A DNA stretch of 52,789 bases from NCBI GenBank assembly GCA_027485675.1, contig JAIXQP010000013.1:1-52789 (forward strand). The letters run 5' to 3'. Below, in pieces: positions 16,680-24,644 of this stretch. Each line of letters begins with the position of its first letter. The first letter of the stretch is position 1. Under the pieces are notes generated by a model, which was not told the DNA's origin, did no database searches, and saw only the letters and a program-made list of their open reading frames with translations. The stretch comes from Terriglobales bacterium. GTDB taxonomy: Bacteria > Acidobacteriota > Terriglobia > Bryobacterales > Bryobacteraceae. Position numbers and translations under genes: made by a program.

Positions 16680-17660
16680 CTACCTTCCCCCCGCGAAGGC
16701 GGTGCCGAAGAGCATCCAGCCGGTGAGCGGGCTCAGCTTTTGCATGACGTAGCCGAGCTTGGCCATGCCGGACTTGGAGACGTAGATGATGTCGCCATCC
16801 TGCACGCGGACGTCCTGGTTCTGGGGAAGGCGATAGAAGTCGTTCAGGTTGAAGTCGCGGTCGATGCCGGCAGTGGGCCGGAGGAGGCGGATCTTGCCGG
16901 TTTTGGCGTCCTCAGTGGGGCCGCCGGCTTGCGCAAGAGCGCTGAGGAACGTCATTTCCGGGGTGACGCGGACGACGCCGGGGCGTTTGACTTCGCCCAT
17001 GACATAGACGAGCTGGTCGTCGGAATCGGGAATGTAGAGGGTATCGTTGCGCTGTAGGCGAATGTTGAGTGCGAGGTTGGTGCCGTTGAGCAGGTTGCGG
17101 AGTTCGATCCAGACGAGTTTGTCGCGGCCGCGGAAAACCATGCAGCGGGCGAGGGCGGCCTTTTCGGCGCCGATGCCGCCAATGGGCAGGCCGCCGGCGC
17201 GGGTGACGGCTTCGAGCAGGGAGGGCTGGCCTTCGAAACGAAGGACGCCAGGGTTGGCGACGCGGCCGAGGACGAAGATCTTGTTGGCTTCGTAGCGTTG
17301 GACCGTGACCGTAACGTTGACGGCGTCGTAGAACTTGCTCCAGGCAACCTGCGCGGCCTCGGCGGCCTGGGTGCGCGTGAGATTAGCGATGGGAAAGAGG
17401 CCGACGTAGGGTAGCGTGATGTTGCCGTCGGGCCCAATGGTATGTTTGCCGCTGAGTTCTGTGCGGCCCCAGACCGAGACTTGGATCTCGTCACCTTCGC
17501 CGAGGCGGTAGTCCCGGTCTTCGGGAGCTTCAAACTCCCGGAGGAGATCAAGCGCGGTGACGCGATTCTCCTTCGTCGGGGTTTCAAAGCGGGCCTTGTC
17601 TTCGGCGGACAGCAGCGTGGCGATGGAGACGAGGGCGGCCAAGAACTGGATGGTTCGCAT
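16680..17660 (-). CDS. wza: Outer-membrane polysaccharide export protein (Wza/OPX type)
   Basis: The 326-residue protein starts with a signal peptide (MRTIQFLAALVSIATLLSAEDK). No lipobox cysteine is seen, unlike classical Wza. The polysaccharide export domain follows (YRLGEGDEIQVSVWG to VTVQRYEANKIFVLG). Two SLBB-type repeats come next (GRVANPGVLRFEGQPSLLEAVTRAGG and GEVKRPGVVRVTPEMTFLSALAQAGG). It would form the export channel partnered with the Wzc-like protein 2 bp downstream. A 123-bp gap to the FkbM gene carries a sigma-54-type promoter, so wza starts its own transcription unit running to the flippase. The ATG lies only 14 bases after the promoter -12 element, and no ribosome binding site is visible. 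Confidence 0.88.
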   Translation of the reverse strand: MRTIQFLAALVSIATLLSAEDKARFETPTKENRVTALDLLREFEAPEDRDYRLGEGDEIQVSVWGRTELSGKHTIGPDGNITLPYVGLFPIANLTRTQAAEAAQVAWSKFYDAVNVTVTVQRYEANKIFVLGRVANPGVLRFEGQPSLLEAVTRAGGLPIGGIGAEKAALARCMVFRGRDKLVWIELRNLLNGTNLALNIRLQRNDTLYIPDSDDQLVYVMGEVKRPGVVRVTPEMTFLSALAQAGGPTEDAKTGKIRLLRPTAGIDRDFNLNDFYRLPQNQDVRVQDGDIIYVSKSGMAKLGYVMQKLSPLTGWMLFGTAFAGGR

Positions 17661-17674
17661 TCGACTGAATCAAT

Positions 17675-17689
17675 GCACACCAGATGCCA
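17675..17689 (-). promoter_or_regulatory. Sigma-54-type promoter upstream of wza
   Basis: On the minus strand TGGCATCTGGTGTGC has GG-N10-GC spacing and keeps TGGCA and TGC. The expected start is near 17663, almost at the ATG (17660), so the transcript would be nearly leaderless. A motif shared with the sensor operon lies about 100 bases upstream. Confidence 0.55.
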
Positions 17690-17748
17690 AGGCAGCCACC
17701 CTGTGGTTTCAATCACTTTTGCCCCGGCCCCGCTCTTCGCAGTGGGAT

Positions 17749-17770
17749 GCTGTCTTGATTCGAAACAGCA
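17749..17770 (-). promoter_or_regulatory. Putative activator site upstream of wza
   Basis: Minus-strand TGCTGTTTCGAATC (17770 to 17757) is identical to 1585-1598 upstream of the sensor operon, with 19 of 22 bases matching over the longer site. The core TGTTTCGAATCA occupies 17756-17767. The position, about -100 relative to the sigma-54-type start, suits an enhancer-binding protein. Confidence 0.55.
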
Positions 17771-17783
17771 TGAAACGAGCGCG

Positions 17784-18599
17784 TTAGCGAACGACGGCGA
17801 GAAAGTTGGCGGTGGCGAAGGTCTCGTGGAACTCGCTGTAGGCGTCGATGGGGACCAGACCCTGATAGACGATGCGAAAGATGCGGTAGTTGGGGTTCAA
17901 GAAGTGGAAGATGTCTTTAAAAAACGTGCGGGATTCGATGTCGGGCGAGCCGAACTCGAACTGGACGAAGCGGATGCGCCGCCCGCCGAGCATCTTCGCC
18001 GAACCGCGGAGGACTTCGATTTCGTGTCCTTCGACGTCGATCTTCAGGAAGTCGATGCGAGGGATACCGGATTGCTCGCAGTAATCGTCCAAGGTGCGCA
18101 GAGCGACGGTTTCGACGATGTCTTGTTCAATGCCCCAGTGGGAGAGATCCCGTTTGGTGAGCGAGGCTTCGGCGCTACCGCCGAGGTGGCTGTAGAGTTT
18201 CAGTTCGCCAGGCTGGCTGGAAAGGCCGAATGGCAGAAGCGTGACCTGCTGTTTCCCGGCTAGATTGGCGGAGAGCTCGGCGTATGTTCTGGGCGATGGT
18301 TCGAAGCAGTGGGCCTGGGCACGGTTGCCGAGGAGGGCCAGTGCCTGGGTTGCGTACTGGCCCTTGTTGGCGCCGGCGTCGAAGAGAACGAACGGCCCTT
18401 CGGTAGCGGATTCGTTGACGGCCCAGCGGAGCGCCCACTTCTCGCTGCTATCTGCGACCGAGCCGGCGGGGCCGATGTTCTTGCCCCAGAGGGCGAGGCG
18501 GTGAAGGGTGTCCCAGACCGGCTGCATGGAGGGGCGCCGCAGTTCCGGGCGTAGGAAAATGTTGCGGGCGAGTTGTTGCGTGTAAGAGGTAGTAGACAT
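17784..18599 (-). CDS. FkbM-family methyltransferase
   Basis: The start at 18599 (MSTTSYTQQLARN) is chosen; the upstream in-frame extension is low-complexity. The 271-residue protein has the SAM-binding motif VLFDAGANKGQYA at about 72-84, the HCFEPSP acidic loop, and the FkbM signature FLKIDVEGHEIEVLRGS followed by RIRFVQFEFG. FkbM enzymes O-methylate sugars or related hydroxyls, so it likely decorates the EPS. It is the last gene of the central EPS block, 13 bp after the acetyltransferase. The next gene, wza, has its own promoter. Confidence 0.88.
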   Translation of the reverse strand: MSTTSYTQQLARNIFLRPELRRPSMQPVWDTLHRLALWGKNIGPAGSVADSSEKWALRWAVNESATEGPFVLFDAGANKGQYATQALALLGNRAQAHCFEPSPRTYAELSANLAGKQQVTLLPFGLSSQPGELKLYSHLGGSAEASLTKRDLSHWGIEQDIVETVALRTLDDYCEQSGIPRIDFLKIDVEGHEIEVLRGSAKMLGGRRIRFVQFEFGSPDIESRTFFKDIFHFLNPNYRIFRIVYQGLVPIDAYSEFHETFATANFLAVVR

Positions 18600-18612
18600 T
18601 TTGATTTTTCTG

Positions 18613-19116
18613 TTAGGACTTGCGGGGCAGGATACGCGCCGGGACGCCGACGGCGATAGAGTTGGCCGGCACATCGGTGATGACAACGGCGTTGGCCCCG
18701 ATGAGAACGTCGTCGCCGATGCGGATCTTGCCCAGCAGTTTGGCGCCGGCGCCAATATCGACGCGGTTGCCGATGATAGGCGAGCCGGGATCGTCACGGC
18801 GCTTGAGGCCGATGGTCACGCCGTTGCGGACAACAACGTCGTCACCAATCACGGCATCGCCGCTGATGATGATGCCGCCGAAGTGTTCAATGCGAAAGCG
18901 TCGGCCGACGATGGCTTCGCAGGGGAGGTCGATGCCGGTGAGAATCTGGGAAAGGATCTTCATGACGCGATAAATCATCGATATCGGCTTACGAAGGAGG
19001 CCGGGGCGGATCCGGTAGCGCCAGCGGCCGAAGCGGTAGGGGATCATGACCCAAAAGCCCTGGCTGCTGACGTGGCCTTCGTGCATTCGGTAGTCTTCGC
19101 GGATGTTCTCAAACAT
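18613..19116 (-). CDS. Serine acetyltransferase-like hexapeptide acyltransferase
   Basis: The start at 19116 (MFENIREDYRMHEGH) gives 167 residues. The short helical N-terminus followed by LPCEAIVGRRFRIEHFGGIIISG and hexapeptide turns (VIGDDVVVRNGVTIG, RVDIGAGAKLLGKIRIGDDVLIGANAVV, ending IAVGVPARIL) is the CysE fold. It lacks the long N-terminal bundle of full CysE. In EPS loci such short CysE-like enzymes probably acetylate sugars rather than serve cysteine synthesis. The gene follows the GT2 stop by 5 bp. Confidence 0.86.
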   Translation of the reverse strand: MFENIREDYRMHEGHVSSQGFWVMIPYRFGRWRYRIRPGLLRKPISMIYRVMKILSQILTGIDLPCEAIVGRRFRIEHFGGIIISGDAVIGDDVVVRNGVTIGLKRRDDPGSPIIGNRVDIGAGAKLLGKIRIGDDVLIGANAVVITDVPANSIAVGVPARILPRKS

Positions 19117-19121
19117 GGTGA

Positions 19122-20105
19122 TTACCAGGGCCGCTGGGGGCAGACCCTTCCTCCGTTGGTTTCCTGCCAGGCCGCTGCGAAGAGCGCCACGACGGCTTGC
19201 GACTCTTCGGCCTTGGCGTCGGCGTCGGGCGAGTTCCGGTACGAGTTCCGCAGCAAGCGCAGACGGTGCCAGAGAGTCTCGGCGAACATGACCAGCCGGG
19301 TCTGGGCGGAATGGTGTTTCCGGTAGTAGAGAAGAGCGCTGCGCATACGCCAGAGCGTGAGTTGGGAGCCGCTCGAGGAAAGGCTGAGCCGGCGAACGGT
19401 TTTCGAGGATTCGCCGCCGATGTGGACGACCTCGAGATCGGGCCAGTAGGCAACGCGGTAGCCGGCGGCCTTGATGCGGCGGCAGAGATCGACTTCCTCG
19501 TAATAGAGAAAAAAGCGCGGGTCGAAGTGGCCGATGGTATTGAGCACCTCGGCGCGGATGATGGAGAAGGCACCGGGAACCCAGTCGGTATCGGTGGGTT
19601 GTTTGGGGTCCGCCCAGGTACGGTCTGCCCGGCCGAAGAGGCGGGAAGAGCGGAAGCGGGCGGAGAGACCGGTGAGGCTGAGGCAATCGTTGAAGAGCGA
19701 CGGGAAGAGCCGGGCGGAGGGTTGCCAATGGCCGTCGCGGCCGACGAGGAGGCCGCCCGCGAGGCCCACGGTGGGTTCGGCGTCCATTTGGGCGACAGCG
19801 CGGGCCAGGGTTCCGGGCCGGAGGAAGGCGTCCGAGTTCAGCAGGACGACGTAGCGGCCGGTGGCTTCGGCGAAGGCGAGGTTGTTGGCCCCGGCGAAGC
19901 CAAGGTTGTTGGCGCTGGCGATGATACGGACATCCGGGAATTCGTTGCGGACCATGGCGGCCGAGCCGTCGCGCGAGGCATTATCGACCACGATGACCTC
20001 TGTGGTTACGCCCTGGTTGCGGGTGGTCTCCAGGCATTCGCGGAGCATATCGCGGGTGTTGAAAGAGACGATGACGATGGAGACGTCCGGGGCTTGACTA
20101 CGCAC
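19122..20105 (-). CDS. Family 2 glycosyltransferase (rhamnosyltransferase-like)
   Basis: The GTG start at 20105 (VRSQAPDVSIVIVSFN) overlaps the upstream gene by 8 bp and matches the normal GT2 N-terminus; the longer ATG reading adds serine/proline noise. The 327-residue protein shows SIVIVSFNTRDML, EVIVVDNASRDGSA, NNLGFAGANNLAF and the catalytic LLNSDAFLRPG. GAFSIIRAEV and FLYYEEVDLCRRIKAAG follow. The last pattern is typical of rhamnosyl-type GT2 enzymes, consistent with rmlA in the same locus. Sugar specificity is inferred only. Confidence 0.88.
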   Translation of the reverse strand: MRSQAPDVSIVIVSFNTRDMLRECLETTRNQGVTTEVIVVDNASRDGSAAMVRNEFPDVRIIASANNLGFAGANNLAFAEATGRYVVLLNSDAFLRPGTLARAVAQMDAEPTVGLAGGLLVGRDGHWQPSARLFPSLFNDCLSLTGLSARFRSSRLFGRADRTWADPKQPTDTDWVPGAFSIIRAEVLNTIGHFDPRFFLYYEEVDLCRRIKAAGYRVAYWPDLEVVHIGGESSKTVRRLSLSSSGSQLTLWRMRSALLYYRKHHSAQTRLVMFAETLWHRLRLLRNSYRNSPDADAKAEESQAVVALFAAAWQETNGGRVCPQRPW

Positions 20106-21285
20106 GGGCGGCCTCCTCCCGGCTGCGGGCGGTACGGACCCACGCGGCGCGGCTGCTGGAGGCGCGGATCGTGGCGGGAACTTGGCGGAGCTTCCAGAGC
20201 AGGTAGAGCGGGACGGAGAGGATGGTGTTGAGATCCCGGCGCAGGCTGTCGCCGTGGCCGATGGCGGTGAGCAGATGCGCCAGCAGGACGACGACGCCGG
20301 CAAGGGCGAGGGCGCGGCCGATGGTGGAGGGGATGAATAGGGCAGTCAGGAGGAGGAGGGAATGGTAGGCCAGAGGAAGTGTCAACAACTCCAGCAGCAC
20401 CTCCTTCAGCGCACGCTTGCCGAAGAGCCAGCCGCCGGCAATTTCCCCACCCCGCTCGCGGAGCATGCGAAGCCGGCCGCCTTCCCAACGGGCGCGTTGG
20501 GTGACGCGGCCGGTTTGCGTGCCGGGCATGGCGCCCCGGACGCAGGTGGACTCGAGAAACTGGACGCGGACTCCTTGCTCCACCAGCCGGAGATGGTATT
20601 CGAGATCTTCAACCACCGAGTCCGCCGTGTAAGGGACGCGCGCGAGCGTCCGGGCCGAAATCGCAAACCCGTTGCCGAGGATGCCGGCCGAAAAGCCGAG
20701 GCGGGAGCGGCCCTTCGGGCGAACGAGATTGAAGGCGCGGAGAGCGAGATCGAACCGGGCGAAGCGTTCCGGTTGGGAGACGAGGTATGCGCACTGGACG
20801 GCCTCTGCGCCGTTGTGAAAGGCGGTGGCGACTTCTTCGATCAGATTGGGGGCGGCTTCCGTGTCGGCGTCGACGACGAGGAAGGCATCGAAGTAGGAGA
20901 TCCGGCCAAGAAGGGTGAAGGCAAAGTTGAGGGCGTGGCCTTTACCGCGGAGGGCGTCGTGGTCGCGGACTAGGACGGTGGCGCCAGCGGCGCGGGCGAT
21001 GGCGGCGGTATCGTCCGTGCAGTTGTCGGCGACGACGAAGAGGCTGGCCAGCTCGTCGAACCGGTGGCAGGCGCGGACGCTTTGGAGGCAGGTGCGGATT
21101 GACTCGCCTTCGTTGTGGGCCGGGATGACGACGGCGAGGCGGGGCGGCCGTGCAACGGACCGGCTCGGGGCGGGGCGAGCGGGCAGCCAACTGCCGAAGG
21201 TGACGAGAGTGAGCTCGATGGTCCCCGGGAGGGTGGCGGCCGCGGCCGCGATGCCGGCGACAGAGGTGATCAGATCAGTGTTCAT
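20098..21285 (-). CDS. Membrane-bound family 2 glycosyltransferase with QxxRW motif
   Basis: The start at 21285 (MNTDLITSVAG) has a clear AAGGA ribosome site 7 bases upstream. The 395-residue protein has an N-terminal hydrophobic segment (about 6-30), a GT-A core (LAVVIPAHNEGESI, LFVVADNCTDDTA, FLVVDADTEA), the processive-type QxxRW motif (QRARW), then a hydrophobic C-terminal region of about three helices (about 300-370). Enzymes with this layout polymerise or extend glycans at the inner membrane. It overlaps the hydrolase gene by 11 bp and the next GT2 by 8 bp. Confidence 0.87.
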   Translation of the reverse strand: MNTDLITSVAGIAAAAATLPGTIELTLVTFGSWLPARPAPSRSVARPPRLAVVIPAHNEGESIRTCLQSVRACHRFDELASLFVVADNCTDDTAAIARAAGATVLVRDHDALRGKGHALNFAFTLLGRISYFDAFLVVDADTEAAPNLIEEVATAFHNGAEAVQCAYLVSQPERFARFDLALRAFNLVRPKGRSRLGFSAGILGNGFAISARTLARVPYTADSVVEDLEYHLRLVEQGVRVQFLESTCVRGAMPGTQTGRVTQRARWEGGRLRMLRERGGEIAGGWLFGKRALKEVLLELLTLPLAYHSLLLLTALFIPSTIGRALALAGVVVLLAHLLTAIGHGDSLRRDLNTILSVPLYLLWKLRQVPATIRASSSRAAWVRTARSREEAARA

Positions 21286-23299
21286 TAGGATTTCCTTCTG
21301 GTTGTGCAAGCCGCATTCCAAAGGCGGGGAGGTACACCTCGATGGCCCGGCTGCGCGGGCGCAGTGTGGGGGATTTCGTTGGGATGTTGGGGAAGATGAC
21401 GCGCACGCGTTGGGGGGCGGCAGAGCGGGAAACGAGCACGGCACGCCAGCCCTTTTCGGTGGCGAAGGCAGCGCCGCGGACGTCCGGCGAGGTGGTTTCG
21501 ACGGCGTGATAGTTGCCGCCGATGGCCTGATTGAGCAGGACGAGCGCGTCGCCTTCGGGCCGAAAGCGGTTCGGGGTGGCGAGATCGCGAGTAACGCCGA
21601 AGAGGTGGATCAGACGGCCTCGTCCCTCCCCCATCGTGTCGAAGCCAGCGAGCGTGTAGATGCAGATTCGCTCGACCCCGGCCTGCAGGGCACCGATGGT
21701 ACTCCAGGCCATCGCGGCGGCGGTGGCGGGCGAGGCGAGGATCTGATTGACGGTTTCGGCAGGCGCGGATCCGCTGAGCGAATGAGCGTTCATTTCGTAG
21801 ATCGCGGTTTCGTGACGGTTGGAAAGGGTGCGGAGGCGACGAACGTGATCGTCCGGAAAGAAGGCCCGGGGCTGGGTCGGATCGTAGGCCCAGTAGGGGG
21901 CAAAGGCCAGCATGGTGGACGGGGGTGTTCGCTCCCAAAGCGTTTCGTGTTGTGACAGGTTGGAGAACGACCCGCCCAAAACAGGACGGATGCGCGGGTC
22001 ATTGCCGGATCCTTCGCGGAGGCGGGTGAAGGCGAGAGCGGCCGCTTCGGTGAGGGCGGTGGCTGAGAGGATACCCGCGGGGCGGAAGAGCTCATTCCAG
22101 TTTTCGTTGCCGAACTCGACCACGACTTCGCGGAAGCCGTATTCATCGGCTTTGACGCTAAGGAAGGCGCCGGCTTCGGCCCATTCAGCGGGGGTGAACG
22201 TGGTCGGGAGAACTACCCAGGGATTGGCGCCGATCTCGTGGGAGAGAGCGAGGAAATCGGGGAGGCTGTAGGCGAAGTCCGTGGCTTCCGAGCCGCCCGG
22301 GCGATAGCGTGTGGCGCGGCGAGCGTGAGCGGGGGCGAGCCGGTTGGCGAGAGTATCGCCCAGTTGGCCCTGCCAGTCGCGGAGATAGCCGGGGCGGATC
22401 GTGCGGAGGGTTTCGACGGCTTCGTCGCGGAAGGCCGTGGGGTTCGCGGTACGGGGGCCAAAGGAGGCGTCGTCAAGCCAGATATCGCCGCCAGCGCTTT
22501 CGTTGGTGAAGCGGACCGCGAGGGTGGCGGGCGCGCCTGTGTCGGCCGGGTGCAAGGTCCAGCGGTACTCGCGCCACTCGGTTTCGATCGGAATCAGGAC
22601 GTCGAGGAATGCCGGGGTGCCGCTTCGTTCGACTCGTACCCGCAGTCTGCTGGAGCGGTTGGCGGCGCGGGCCCAGACGGAAAGCGTCCATTCGCCGGTG
22701 AGGGGGAGTAGTTTGCCGGCGCGGTCGCCGATCGCATCGAGATACGATGCGGCGGCCGAACTTGGGAGGAGGCGGAGGGCCCGGCGGCCGAGGCTGCCGG
22801 GCCGGGGAGAGGGGTCGATGGCGTGGCCCTGGCCTTCGAGCCACCACTGCGTGGGCAGTTGCTGTTCGTCTGTTTTGGTAAGGGCGACGATGTCTCCTGC
22901 CGCCAGGCCAGGGAGCGGACTGGCACATTCAAAGAAGGTTCCGCTGGAACGGAGGATGGTGCCCTGTTTGCCAGCTTCACGGCCGGTGACGACGTGGAAG
23001 GCGGCGTCGTTCCAGAAGCCTGGCGAGCGGGCGAGCCAATCAGTGTCATCGGAGAAGCTGTCGCCTTGCGGGTCGCGGACGGCGACGAGGGCTCGGTCGA
23101 TGATGCCCTCGAAACCGGGATTCATCAGGACGTTTGCCGAAAGTTGTTCGGCGCCCCAGGAGGTCCAGACGCCGAGGTTCAGGCCAATGCGGGCGGTGTC
23201 GGGGAGCGAAACGGAACGGGAGATCACGGCGTCGACGAGATCATCGGCCGGCGGGGCTTGAGCGCTGCAGAGGAGCGCGATCAGAACAAGGCGCTTCAT
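21275..23299 (-). CDS. Secreted GH-A-like glycoside hydrolase with carbohydrate-binding region
   Basis: The 674-residue protein begins with a signal peptide (MKRLVLIALLCSAQAPPADD). A beta-rich region at about 50-275 (LSVWARAANRSSRLRVRVERSG, then ESAGGDIWLDDASFGP) resembles a CBM4/9-type jelly roll. The rest resembles a clan GH-A TIM barrel: YLRDWQGQLGDTLANRL, PWVVLPTTFTPAEWAE and VVVEFGNENWNE, where E399 of GNE is the likely acid/base. The C-terminus is a small beta domain, as in alpha-L-arabinofuranosidases. A periplasmic or secreted hydrolase inside an EPS operon may trim or release polymer. It overlaps the GT4 gene by 4 bp (ATGA). The substrate is unknown. Confidence 0.75.
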   Translation of the reverse strand: MKRLVLIALLCSAQAPPADDLVDAVISRSVSLPDTARIGLNLGVWTSWGAEQLSANVLMNPGFEGIIDRALVAVRDPQGDSFSDDTDWLARSPGFWNDAAFHVVTGREAGKQGTILRSSGTFFECASPLPGLAAGDIVALTKTDEQQLPTQWWLEGQGHAIDPSPRPGSLGRRALRLLPSSAAASYLDAIGDRAGKLLPLTGEWTLSVWARAANRSSRLRVRVERSGTPAFLDVLIPIETEWREYRWTLHPADTGAPATLAVRFTNESAGGDIWLDDASFGPRTANPTAFRDEAVETLRTIRPGYLRDWQGQLGDTLANRLAPAHARRATRYRPGGSEATDFAYSLPDFLALSHEIGANPWVVLPTTFTPAEWAEAGAFLSVKADEYGFREVVVEFGNENWNELFRPAGILSATALTEAAALAFTRLREGSGNDPRIRPVLGGSFSNLSQHETLWERTPPSTMLAFAPYWAYDPTQPRAFFPDDHVRRLRTLSNRHETAIYEMNAHSLSGSAPAETVNQILASPATAAAMAWSTIGALQAGVERICIYTLAGFDTMGEGRGRLIHLFGVTRDLATPNRFRPEGDALVLLNQAIGGNYHAVETTSPDVRGAAFATEKGWRAVLVSRSAAPQRVRVIFPNIPTKSPTLRPRSRAIEVYLPAFGMRLAQPEGNPNEH

Positions 23300-24549
23300 G
23301 CGGCACGCCGTGCTTTCCCGCTGACGTCTGCGCCGAGACGGCGGTTGAAGATGTTGTGCAGACGGGCGACGTTGCGAGTGAGATCGTAGCTGGCGGTGAC
23401 TCTGCGGCGGCCCGCTTGGCCGAGCGACTCGCGGAGGGGCGCATCGTCGATAAGGCTTTCGATGGCGGCAGCGAGCTGAGCGGCGTCGGACGGGGAGACG
23501 AGGAGGCCGGATTCCCCGGAGGTGATGAGTTCAGGGATGCCGTTGATGAAGGTGGTAATGCAAGGCACCTCCATGGCCATGGCTTCCATCAGGACGACCG
23601 GGATGCCCTCCGCGAAGCTGGGGAGGACGAAGGCGTCCGTGCCGGCGTAAAGCTCCCGGACGGACTCCGGGTTCACGGCGCCGAGGAAAACGACATGACG
23701 GTCAACGCCGTACTCGTGGGCCATTGCTTCGAGCCGTTGGCGATCGGGACCGTCGCCGGCGAAAGTCGCGTACACGGGCCGGCCCTGGTGGGCGAGGAGG
23801 CGAACGGCGTCGAGAAGCACCGCCTGGCCTTTAGCGGCTACGAGGCGGCCAAGGCAGAGGATACGGAAGTGCCGATTTTTGCGGATCGGGTGGACGTCAC
23901 GGGGGCGGAAGAGTTGAGGATCGACGCCGAGCGGGCAGACCTCCATCTTCGACCAGTGCTCGGGCGCGCTGAGTTTCATGAGCTGACTGCGGCAGAAGCT
24001 GCCGATTGCGCAGAGGAACGAGGCGGCGGCGATCTTTTCGGGAAGGTGGTGCGTCCCGACGTCGTAGAACTCGTCCGGGCCGTGGACGGTCATGGAGAAG
24101 GGGATGCCGAAGACCTCCTTGACGAAGAGGGCGACGGTGGCGGCGGGGGTAGCGAAGTGGACGTGGAGGTGGGGGAGTTCTTCCCTGCGGAGGAAATCGC
24201 CGGTGAGGATCGCTTCAGCGAGGTAGAAAAGGCGTTTGGTCACGGCCTTGGGGTCCGTACCGCCGAGGCGGAACGCGAGTCGGAGGCCGGCGAGGAGGCC
24301 ATTAGGATGGGCGGTGAGCGTGCGCCACAGGGCGCCGGCCATATGGGCGCCGCTCATACCTTTCAGACAGACGGTGTTGGTGGCTTCGATTCGTTCTTCT
24401 GCACTGAGCTGAGACACCGGACGATCCGGGGGGTTGACGGAGACGGGGTAGATGGCGACACCGAGACGGCGGAGTTCACGGATTTCGCGGAGGATGAAGG
24501 TGTGGGAGATGGCGGGGTAACGGCTGATGAGGTAGGCGATGCGGAGCAT
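23296..24549 (-). CDS. Family 4 glycosyltransferase (first gene of central EPS block)
   Basis: The 417-residue GT-B enzyme begins MLRIAYLISRYPAISHTFILREI, the typical start of EPS GT4 proteins. It carries FRILCLGRLVAAKGQAVLLDAV, FAGDGPD, an EX7E motif (EGIPVVLME) and a GESGLLVSPSD loop. It overlaps the hydrolase gene by 4 bp. A 93-bp intergenic region separates it from wzy and holds a sigma-54-type promoter and a conserved 34-bp site, so it probably starts a transcript running to the FkbM gene. The ATG lies 12 bases after the -12 element, with no ribosome site visible. Confidence 0.87.
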   Translation of the reverse strand: MLRIAYLISRYPAISHTFILREIRELRRLGVAIYPVSVNPPDRPVSQLSAEERIEATNTVCLKGMSGAHMAGALWRTLTAHPNGLLAGLRLAFRLGGTDPKAVTKRLFYLAEAILTGDFLRREELPHLHVHFATPAATVALFVKEVFGIPFSMTVHGPDEFYDVGTHHLPEKIAAASFLCAIGSFCRSQLMKLSAPEHWSKMEVCPLGVDPQLFRPRDVHPIRKNRHFRILCLGRLVAAKGQAVLLDAVRLLAHQGRPVYATFAGDGPDRQRLEAMAHEYGVDRHVVFLGAVNPESVRELYAGTDAFVLPSFAEGIPVVLMEAMAMEVPCITTFINGIPELITSGESGLLVSPSDAAQLAAAIESLIDDAPLRESLGQAGRRRVTASYDLTRNVARLHNIFNRRLGADVSGKARRAA

Positions 24550-24561
24550 GTCTTGCAGACT

Positions 24562-24576
24562 GCAACTGGGAGACCA
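24562..24576 (-). promoter_or_regulatory. Sigma-54-type promoter upstream of the central EPS block
   Basis: Minus-strand TGGTCTCCCAGTTGC keeps GG-N10-GC and the TTGC(A) -12 element. The -24 side is weaker than the other four sites (TGGTCT for TGGCAC). The expected start is near 24550, adjacent to the ATG at 24549. The -12 region overlaps a 13-bp palindrome, ttgcagactgcaa (24553-24565). Confidence 0.5.
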
Positions 24577-24610
24577 TCGTAAGTTGTTGAAACTGGGAAG
24601 ATCGGGTGTT

Positions 24611-24644
24611 CCGCTTCCGTAAAGTGTTTCGTTTCGTGCCGTTC
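24611..24644 (-). promoter_or_regulatory. Conserved 34-bp site (copy 1), putative activator site
   Basis: On the minus strand this block matches 29369-29402 (plus) at 27 of 34 positions and 26 of the first 30. Its core, read on the plus strand, is TGTTTCGTTTCG (24625-24636), fitting the TGTTTCGNNTCR motif. It starts within the last codon and stop of wzy and lies about 36 bases upstream of the -24 element. Such conservation between two non-coding sites argues for protein binding. Confidence 0.55.

Noticed and set aside
14629-16752. 707-codon ORF on the plus strand
   Set aside because: It lies opposite the Wzc-like gene and encodes a G-, E- and D-rich sequence with no motifs; it is the antisense shadow of a GC-rich gene. 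The same holds for long plus-strand ORFs at 8130-9365, 10932-12452, 23134-24582, 25381-26994, 34973-36451 and 45404-46645.
24553-24565. 13-bp palindrome ttgcagactgcaa as a repressor operator
   Set aside because: It overlaps the -12 element of the proposed promoter and occurs only once, so its significance cannot be judged.
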